Positions 1 through 3,978 of a stretch of DNA of 6,201 nt are shown in pieces. Position 1 is the stretch's first letter. Every line of letters starts with the position of its first letter. Under the pieces are notes generated by a model. It made no database searches. It was not told the origin of the DNA and saw only the letters and a list, made by a program, of their open reading frames with translations. Made by a program: the position numbers and the translations under genes. The stretch is taken from assembly GCA_902774655.1 (NCBI GenBank), contig CACYJD010000083.1, positions 1 through 6,201 of the forward strand, written 5' to 3'. This DNA comes from an uncultured Erysipelotrichaceae bacterium (lineage in GTDB: Bacteria > Bacillota_I > Bacilli_A > RFN20 > CAG-826).

Positions 1-653
1 ACGTATCCAAAAATACTAAATAAACCAGCAGAAGCATACCCGGCCAAGATGCCAAATAAAAATGGAGTCATTTGTATATTTGCATTCTTTCTTTGCGATG
101 AGCAAACAACAACGACAAAGAATGTAACTAAACCACACAATAAAGCAATTAAGTTATATGGGTAAACTGTATCAAATGATGCGCTAGTGGCAAAATAACC
201 ATCAGCTTTAATTAAGTTAGCAACCGCACTTGGAGCGAGTGTCAAACCAATTAAAGAAACAACTGGTCCAATAACGATTGGTGAAAGAATCTTATCAATC
301 CACTTAGTTCCAACGAAATGAATAATAATCGCAATAATAACGTGAACGATACCCGCAAAGAAACCGCCGAGTAAAATACCAAGGAATCCATAGTTTTGAC
401 TAGCCATAATAAGGGCGCCAATAAATGCAAACGAGCTTGATAAAATAACTGGGCTCTTCTTTTTAGTAAACATTATGTAGATTAGTGTTCCTAATCCACT
501 ACCTAATAATGCTGCAGAAATATGATCTGCTTGATGAATTAATACTGGAACTGCAATAGTTGCGGCTACAATTGCTAATACTTGTTGAAGAGCGAAGGCA
601 AATAGTTGTCCTCCTTTAGGTTTATCTTCAACATTAAAAACCATTTTGCTCAT
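1..653 (-). CDS. uraA: Uracil permease, NCS2 (UraA-like) family, partial: C-terminal half outside window
   Basis: This encodes the first 217 residues of a membrane transporter of the nucleobase:cation symporter-2 family, most like the uracil/H+ symporters UraA and PyrP. Family members have about 420-430 residues and 14 membrane segments, so roughly half is present. Visible family marks are the first transmembrane segment (residues ~17-39, with ALQQVLAIVAATIAVPVL), the SSSFAFIGA motif at ~72-80, which matches the GSSFAFI half-helix/strand region of UraA, and KWIDKILSPIVIGPVVSLIG at ~117-136, which matches the TM5 region. The start at 653 is chosen because AAAGGAT (complement of 661-667) lies 7-8 nt upstream; a second ATG at 644 is too far from it. 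The gene has its own promoter and follows the Ca-ATPase on the same strand after a terminator. Uracil rather than xanthine is inferred from similarity to UraA; the substrate-contact residues of the second half cannot be seen. Confidence 0.88.
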   Translation of the reverse strand, partial: MSKMVFNVEDKPKGGQLFAFALQQVLAIVAATIAVPVLIHQADHISAALLGSGLGTLIYIMFTKKKSPVILSSSFAFIGALIMASQNYGFLGILLGGFFAGIVHVIIAIIIHFVGTKWIDKILSPIVIGPVVSLIGLTLAPSAVANLIKADGYFATSASFDTVYPYNLIALLCGLVTFFVVVVCSSQRKNANIQMTPFLFGILAGYASAGLFSIFGY

Positions 654-670
654 ATAAAAAATCCTTTAAT

Positions 671-698
671 GATGAATTAATTTTATTTAAAATTCATC
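671..698. repeat. Inverted repeat (8-bp perfect arms, 12-bp spacer) over the permease promoter
   Basis: GATGAATT at 671-678 is mirrored exactly by AATTCATC at 691-698. The element covers the -10 hexamer, the downstream part of the spacer and the predicted start of transcription of the permease gene. No T-run follows it on either strand, so it is not a terminator. Its position suggests a repressor operator, but I do not recognise the motif as that of a known regulator, and AT-rich DNA produces such palindromes fairly often. Confidence 0.35.
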
Positions 699-708
699 AA
701 AACCTCAA
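680..708 (-). promoter_or_regulatory. Probable sigma-A promoter of the uracil permease gene
   Basis: Read on the minus strand, TTGAGG (708-703) and TAAAAT (685-680) are separated by exactly 17 nt, a good match to -35 and -10 hexamers. Transcription would start near 673, giving a leader of about 20 nt that holds only the ribosome binding site. There is therefore no room for a PyrR-type attenuator or a purine riboswitch between this promoter and the start codon. The call rests on hexamer match and spacing only. Confidence 0.55.
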
Positions 709-716
709 TAAGCAAT

Positions 717-748
717 AAAAAGACCAGAATCACATGCGAATTCTGGTC
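717..748 (-). terminator. Rho-independent terminator of the Ca-ATPase transcript
   Basis: The 9-bp perfect stem GACCAGAAT/ATTCTGGTC (722-730 with 740-748, 9-nt loop) is followed on the minus strand by five T residues (721-717) and then ATT. It lies about 40 nt past the stop codon of the calcium ATPase and upstream of the permease promoter, so it separates the two minus-strand units. On the plus strand no T-run follows the stem, so it is directional. Confidence 0.85.
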
Positions 749-754
749 ATTTAT

Positions 755-778
755 CAATAGGTTCTCAACTATTTGAGA
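755..778. repeat. Short hairpin in the Ca-ATPase 3' UTR, copy 1 of a 24-bp dispersed repeat
   Basis: The segment reads CAATAGGTTCTCAACTA and then TTTGAGA on the plus strand and contains a small inverted repeat, TCTCAA/TTGAGA (763-768 with 773-778, 4-nt loop). The same 24 bp recur at 5581-5604 with two mismatches, including 17 identical bases in a row. This copy lies between the Ca-ATPase stop codon and its terminator, so it should be transcribed in the minus sense as part of the 3' untranslated region. Confidence 0.5.
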
Positions 779-789
779 CTTTTAGGCAA

Positions 790-2262
790 TTATTTTCCTT
801 TGCGAGCAGAAATCTTTTTAATGACAACAATGATTTCGTGCGCAAATAATGGAACAAAGCTTGCTGCAAGAGTAATTAACCACTCTGCTGGACCAAGTGG
901 CGCAGTATTAAATACTTTTTGAACACCTGGAGTCAAAACAACAAAGAATTGTAATCCGACGCCGGCAACTAATGCGATAAGCATAACCCAGTTTTTATTT
1001 CTAAATACTTTAATAAAGGATTCACTAGTATTAGACATACAAACCATGTGGATTAATTCAGCAAATGCTAATGAAGTAAATGCCATTGTTTGAGCTTGAT
1101 GTAAGATTTCATCAGATGCATTAACAATACCACTATAGTCAAAGATACCGTTTGTCCAGAAGGCGCTTAAGTAAGCTAAGATAACCGCCACTGTAATAAA
1201 TAAACCATGTAAGATTGTGTCTCTAAATCCACCGTGAGCGAAGATGCCTTCTTTTGGATCACGTGGTTTTTCTTCCATAATATTCTTGGCTTTAGGATCA
1301 ACACCTAATGCAATAGCAGGTAAACTATCTGTAATTAAGTTAATCCATAATAAGTGAATAGCTAAGAATGGTGTCTTGAATCCAACAATAATAACAAACA
1401 TCATTGCTAAGACTTCAGCGATATTACTTGAAAGTAAGAAGATAACTGTTTTCTTAATATTAGCGAAGATACCTCTACCTTCTTCAACAGCCTTTTCAAT
1501 ACTTGCAAAGTTATCATCAGTTAAGACCATATCTGCAGCTGATTTAGCAACATCAGTACCAGTGATACCCATAGCAATACCAATGTCTGCTGCTTTTAAG
1601 CTTGGTGCATCGTTAACACCATCACCAGTCATAGCGCAGATATTTCCGTTAGCCTTAAATGCTTTAACGATTTGAACCTTATTTTCTGGAGAAACACGTG
1701 CAAATACTCTTACGGTTTTAACCTTTTCTTGTAATTCTTCTTCGCTTAAAGCATCGACATCTTTACCAGTGATACATTGATCAATGGAATCAGCAATGCC
1801 TAAATCATGAGCGATAGCGAAAGCTGTATCCTTATGGTCACCAGTAATCATGATTGTGGTAATACCAGCTGTTTTAAATTTAGCAACGGCAGGTTTAGCT
1901 TCAGGTCTTGCAGGGTCAATCATTGCAACTAAACCAACGAAGACTAATTCAGTTTCCTCTATCTTATTTAATTTATTATATGCAAGAGCGAGAACACGAA
2001 GGGCTTTACTTGAATAGAAGCTAACTGCTTTATTAATTTCTTCAATATCTTTCTTTGTAATTGCTCTTTCAACACCATTATCTAAAACAGAAACTAGAAG
2101 TGGTTCCATTGAGCCAAAAGCACCTTTTGTAAATGTGACTTTACCTTTGCCTTCAGTGTGTTGAGTAGACATAAGTTTACGCACACTATCAAATGGAATT
2201 TCATCCACTCTAGGGTTGCTACCTTCAATTTCAGATTTGTGCATATTGAATTCAGAATTCAT
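790..2262 (-). CDS. Calcium-transporting ATPase, C-terminal fragment (rest of N and P domains, TM5-10)
   Basis: This 490-residue frame holds the second half of the pump. It has the nucleotide-binding motif FTKGAFG (44-50), MITGD (138-142), the hinge motif TGDGVNDAP (212-220), TM5 with Asn280 and Glu283, TM6 with NLITDSLP (Asn308 and Asp312), and TM8 with Glu402. These residues correspond to SERCA Asn768, Glu771, Asn796, Asp800 and Glu908, so both Ca2+ sites look complete when combined with PEGL of the other fragment. The Cation_ATPase_C segments run to a basic tail (KKISARKGK). The ATG at 2262 overlaps the stop of the front frame by 11 nt, but it is probably not a native start: no clear Shine-Dalgarno precedes it, and the first five residues come from the duplicated DNA. 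Reinitiation after the front frame terminates is possible. Confidence 0.85.
   Translation of the reverse strand: MNSEFNMHKSEIEGSNPRVDEIPFDSVRKLMSTQHTEGKGKVTFTKGAFGSMEPLLVSVLDNGVERAITKKDIEEINKAVSFYSSKALRVLALAYNKLNKIEETELVFVGLVAMIDPARPEAKPAVAKFKTAGITTIMITGDHKDTAFAIAHDLGIADSIDQCITGKDVDALSEEELQEKVKTVRVFARVSPENKVQIVKAFKANGNICAMTGDGVNDAPSLKAADIGIAMGITGTDVAKSAADMVLTDDNFASIEKAVEEGRGIFANIKKTVIFLLSSNIAEVLAMMFVIIVGFKTPFLAIHLLWINLITDSLPAIALGVDPKAKNIMEEKPRDPKEGIFAHGGFRDTILHGLFITVAVILAYLSAFWTNGIFDYSGIVNASDEILHQAQTMAFTSLAFAELIHMVCMSNTSESFIKVFRNKNWVMLIALVAGVGLQFFVVLTPGVQKVFNTAPLGPAEWLITLAASFVPLFAHEIIVVIKKISARKGK
2248..2261. repeat. Exact 7-bp tandem duplication (GAATTCA x2) breaking the Ca-ATPase frame
   Basis: GAATTCA at 2248-2254 is followed at once by GAATTCA at 2255-2261 (TGAATTC twice in the coding sense). 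Seven is not a multiple of three. The second copy in the reading direction creates the TGA stop (2254-2252) and shifts what follows. Removal of one copy gives GCT AAT GAA TTC AAT ATG, the expected A-N-E-F-N-M. Confidence 0.95.
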
Positions 2263-3544
2263 TAGCCATTACAACTAATGCGATTTCAGTAGGATCACCA
2301 TATAATCCTTCATCAACAGTAGCGTTGCTACATAAACTCATACCTTTAGCTAATAAGCCAAGATCTGAGCCTTTATTTGCTTCTATGAAGTCTTCACGTA
2401 CATGGAATTTGCCTAATGTATACGCTTCAACAACAGTCATTTTATTTTGAGTTAATGTACCGGTTTTATCACTGCAAACAATTGAAACGCTACCAAGGGT
2501 TTCAACAGAAGGCAATTTCTTAACAACTGTGTTAACCTTAACCATTCTTTGAACGCCGATTGATAAAACGATTGTAACAACAGCGGCTAAACCTTCAGGA
2601 ATAGCAGCAACTGCTAATGCAATAGCGCCTAAAACAGCTTCAATCCATGCTTCAATGTCACTACCAGATCCTCTAACAAGAATCCAAATAACATCAACGA
2701 TTAATGTAAGAACAACAATACCTAAGGTTAATAAACCAAGGATTTTTGATAATTTGGACAAAACTTTTTGAAGTGGAGTTTCTTCGGATTCTTCTTCGTC
2801 TAGAGCTTGAGCAATACTACCGATTTCGGTACTCATTGCAGTAGCAACAACTACGCCTTTTCCTCTACCTTTTGTAACAGGTGTAGACATATATGCTAAG
2901 TTAGTTCTATCGCCAATACCTACTTCACTGGAGAAAGTAATCTCAGCATCTTTTTGAACAGGAACTGATTCACCAGTCAAGCTAGATTCATTGATTTGTA
3001 AGTTAACTGCTTTAACTAAACGAAGGTCTGCACCGATGGTGTCGCCTTCTTCAATAATAACTACATCACCAGGAACTAATTCGCTTGATTTAACTCTTGC
3101 GACTTTACCATCTCTAAGAACATTGGATTCAGGAGATGATAATTTCTTAAGTGCATCTAGTGATGTCTGAGCTTTAATTTCTTGGACTGTTCCAATAATT
3201 GAGTTAAGAACAACAACTGCTAAGATGATAACAACATCAGGCCAGTCTCCAACATTTAAGAAATCGAATGATCCATGTTGAATTGTTTCATATATAGAGA
3301 CACCAATAGTAATTGCGACAGCGCCAAATAAAACGAAAATCATTGGATTGTTCATTTGCTCAAAGAAAATGCGAATCCAGGATTTTTTCTTCTTTTCTTC
3401 TAATTTATTTTCACCGTATTTGGCTAGTCTAGCTTTTGCTTCTTCACTACTTAGACCATTATCTAGGTCTGTATTTAATTCACTAACTGTTTGTTCAATT
3501 GTTTTAGTTTCGTGAACTGCTTTGTTTAGTTTTGTTTCTTCCAT
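2252..3544 (-). CDS. Calcium-transporting ATPase, N-terminal fragment (actuator domain, TM1-4, phosphorylation site)
   Basis: This 430-residue frame carries the first half of a P2-type Ca2+ ATPase. In order it has a cation-ATPase N-terminal region (~10-60), TM1-TM2 (~63-85 and ~103-122), the actuator domain with the dephosphorylation motif TGES (190-193), TM3 (~268-291), and TM4 (~303-332) with the Ca2+-site sequence AAIPEGL (313-319; Glu317 corresponds to SERCA Glu309). The phosphorylation motif DKTGT follows, with Asp359. It ends early in the nucleotide-binding domain, just after GDPTEIAL, at a TGA produced by a 7-bp duplication. The start at 3544 is supported by AAAGGAG (3558-3552) 7 nt upstream. 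The fragment lacks the KGA nucleotide-binding motif, the hinge motifs and TM5-10, so it cannot pump alone. Confidence 0.85.
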   Translation of the reverse strand: MEETKLNKAVHETKTIEQTVSELNTDLDNGLSSEEAKARLAKYGENKLEEKKKKSWIRIFFEQMNNPMIFVLFGAVAITIGVSIYETIQHGSFDFLNVGDWPDVVIILAVVVLNSIIGTVQEIKAQTSLDALKKLSSPESNVLRDGKVARVKSSELVPGDVVIIEEGDTIGADLRLVKAVNLQINESSLTGESVPVQKDAEITFSSEVGIGDRTNLAYMSTPVTKGRGKGVVVATAMSTEIGSIAQALDEEESEETPLQKVLSKLSKILGLLTLGIVVLTLIVDVIWILVRGSGSDIEAWIEAVLGAIALAVAAIPEGLAAVVTIVLSIGVQRMVKVNTVVKKLPSVETLGSVSIVCSDKTGTLTQNKMTVVEAYTLGKFHVREDFIEANKGSDLGLLAKGMSLCSNATVDEGLYGDPTEIALVVMANEF

Positions 3545-3571
3545 TGCTAAACTCCTTTATGAGATTTTCTA

Positions 3572-3580
3572 ATTATAACA
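3572..3580 (-). promoter_or_regulatory. Extended -10 promoter of the Ca-ATPase gene
   Basis: On the minus strand TGTTATAAT (3580-3572) is a perfect TATAAT with an upstream TGn extension. No good -35 hexamer lies 16-18 nt farther up (AGAAAT or TAGAAA near 3601-3595), which is usual for extended -10 promoters. Transcription would begin near 3565, about 20 nt before the start codon, leaving room only for the AAAGGAG ribosome binding site. A 6-bp inverted repeat ATTTCT/AGAAAT (3595-3600, 3606-3611) sits in the -35 region; its meaning is unknown. Confidence 0.6.
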
Positions 3581-3637
3581 ACTATGTTTTTATAATTTCT
3601 ACCTAAGAAATAATTTTTAACGAATTATGCATATTAA

Positions 3638-3667
3638 TTGAAAAAGAGATTTAAAATATTCTATCAT
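3638..3667 (+). promoter_or_regulatory. Promoter of the csoR-copA operon
   Basis: TTGAAA (3638-3643) and TATCAT (3662-3667) are spaced by 18 nt and match the vegetative -35 and -10 hexamers at five of six positions each. The predicted start near 3674 falls inside the palindromic CsoR operator at 3671-3689, so a bound repressor would block RNA polymerase. This arrangement supports the promoter call beyond the hexamer match. Confidence 0.6.
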
Positions 3668-3670
3668 TAA

Positions 3671-3689
3671 TATACCCCCTGGAGGTATA
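3671..3689. promoter_or_regulatory. CsoR operator overlapping the csoR ribosome binding site
   Basis: TATACCCCCTGGAGGTATA is a 19-bp palindrome with eight of nine pairs matched around the central T at 3680 (the C3677/A3683 pair fails). It has the TATACC-C/G-rich centre-GGTATA form known for CsoR-family operators in Bacillota. The GGAGG Shine-Dalgarno of csoR (3681-3685) forms the right arm, 5 nt from the ATG. The mismatched A3683 is what turns a G-run into GGAGG, so the site seems to serve both repressor binding and ribosome binding. Confidence 0.85.
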
Positions 3690-3690
3690 T

Positions 3691-3978
3691 ATGGACATCA
3701 AAGTTAAACTAAAACCTAGAGATGAAGATTCTAAAAAGTCATATAAAACTAGAATTAATAGAGTTATCGGCCAACTCAATGGCATTAACAAAATGTTTGA
3801 TGAAAATCGTTATTGTGGCGATATTTTAACTCAATTAAGTGCGGCAAAAAGAGCGATTGAAGAATTAAGTTATCTCGTACTTCAAGACCACATTAAAACT
3901 TGTGTAGCAGATGAACTTAAAGAAGGAAAAACTGAAATTGTTGATGAAACAGTTTCTTTGATTAGGAACTTAAAGTAA
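3691..3978 (+). CDS. csoR: Copper-sensing transcriptional repressor CsoR
   Basis: This is a 95-residue, all-helical regulator of the CsoR/RcnR family (DUF156) with no signal peptide or membrane segment. CsoR proteins are tetramers that bind operator DNA and release it when Cu(I) is bound. The Cu(I) ligands are present with canonical spacing: Cys42 (in RYCGDIL), His67 and Cys71 (in DHIKTC), i.e. 25 and 4 residues apart as in M. tuberculosis CsoR Cys36/His61/Cys65. Tyr41 next to Cys42 matches the second-shell Tyr35; the position of the second-shell Glu81 appears to be Thr87 here, with Glu86 beside it. Arg21 and the RINRVIGQLNGI helix fit the DNA-binding face. The start is fixed by GGAGG 5 nt upstream. 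The gene lies directly upstream of copA, overlaps it by one base, and is preceded by a CsoR-type operator, which argues for copper rather than nickel, formaldehyde or persulfide sensing. Confidence 0.95.
   Translation: MDIKVKLKPRDEDSKKSYKTRINRVIGQLNGINKMFDENRYCGDILTQLSAAKRAIEELSYLVLQDHIKTCVADELKEGKTEIVDETVSLIRNLK

Larger units (their letters stand above)
790..3544 (-). pseudogene. Calcium-transporting P-type ATPase, split by a 7-bp tandem duplication
   Basis: The two adjoining frames at 2252-3544 and 790-2262 are the front and back of one P2-type Ca2+ ATPase, which uses ATP to move Ca2+ out of the cytoplasm. The front frame ends ...VVMANEF-stop. The back frame begins MNSEF and continues NMHKSEIE, the natural continuation within the nucleotide-binding domain. 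Deleting one GAATTCA copy at 2248-2261 joins them as ...MANEF-NMHK... in a single frame of 915 residues, close to the usual 870-920. All catalytic and Ca2+-site motifs are present across the two parts and no other stop or shift is seen, so the break is recent, reversible or an assembly error. As written, no full-length pump can be made by normal decoding; whether the two parts could assemble is unknown. The gene has its own promoter and terminator and diverges from the copper operon. Confidence 0.85.

Noticed and set aside
654..680. Purine riboswitch or PyrR-binding attenuator before the permease gene
   Set aside because: The predicted leader is only ~20 nt and no PyrR-loop consensus or three-way-junction riboswitch sequence is visible; the only strong hairpin belongs to the upstream terminator.
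1376..1675. Plus-strand open frame of 99 codons opposite the Ca-ATPase
   Set aside because: It lies antisense to the strongly conserved hinge and TM5 region of the Ca-ATPase, encodes a low-complexity Ile/Ala/Pro-rich sequence typical of antisense frames, and has no clear ribosome binding site.
2210..2254. TGA read as tryptophan (mycoplasma code) to extend the front Ca-ATPase frame
   Set aside because: Reading through TGA leads within about a dozen codons to a TAG in the same frame without any family similarity, and tryptophan elsewhere in the window is TGG.
2245..2262. Programmed +1 frameshift joining the two Ca-ATPase frames at TTC-TGA
   Set aside because: The site is not slippery in the prfB manner (CTT TGA with an upstream Shine-Dalgarno): the Phe tRNA on UUC would have to re-pair on UCU. 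The perfect tandem duplication explains the shift more simply, and a +1 shift would leave an extra E-F pair from the duplicated copy.
3545..3690. CsoR control of the divergent Ca-ATPase
   Set aside because: Only one CsoR palindrome is seen, about 90 bp upstream of the Ca-ATPase -10 element on the far side of the csoR promoter; nothing links it to the minus-strand promoter.
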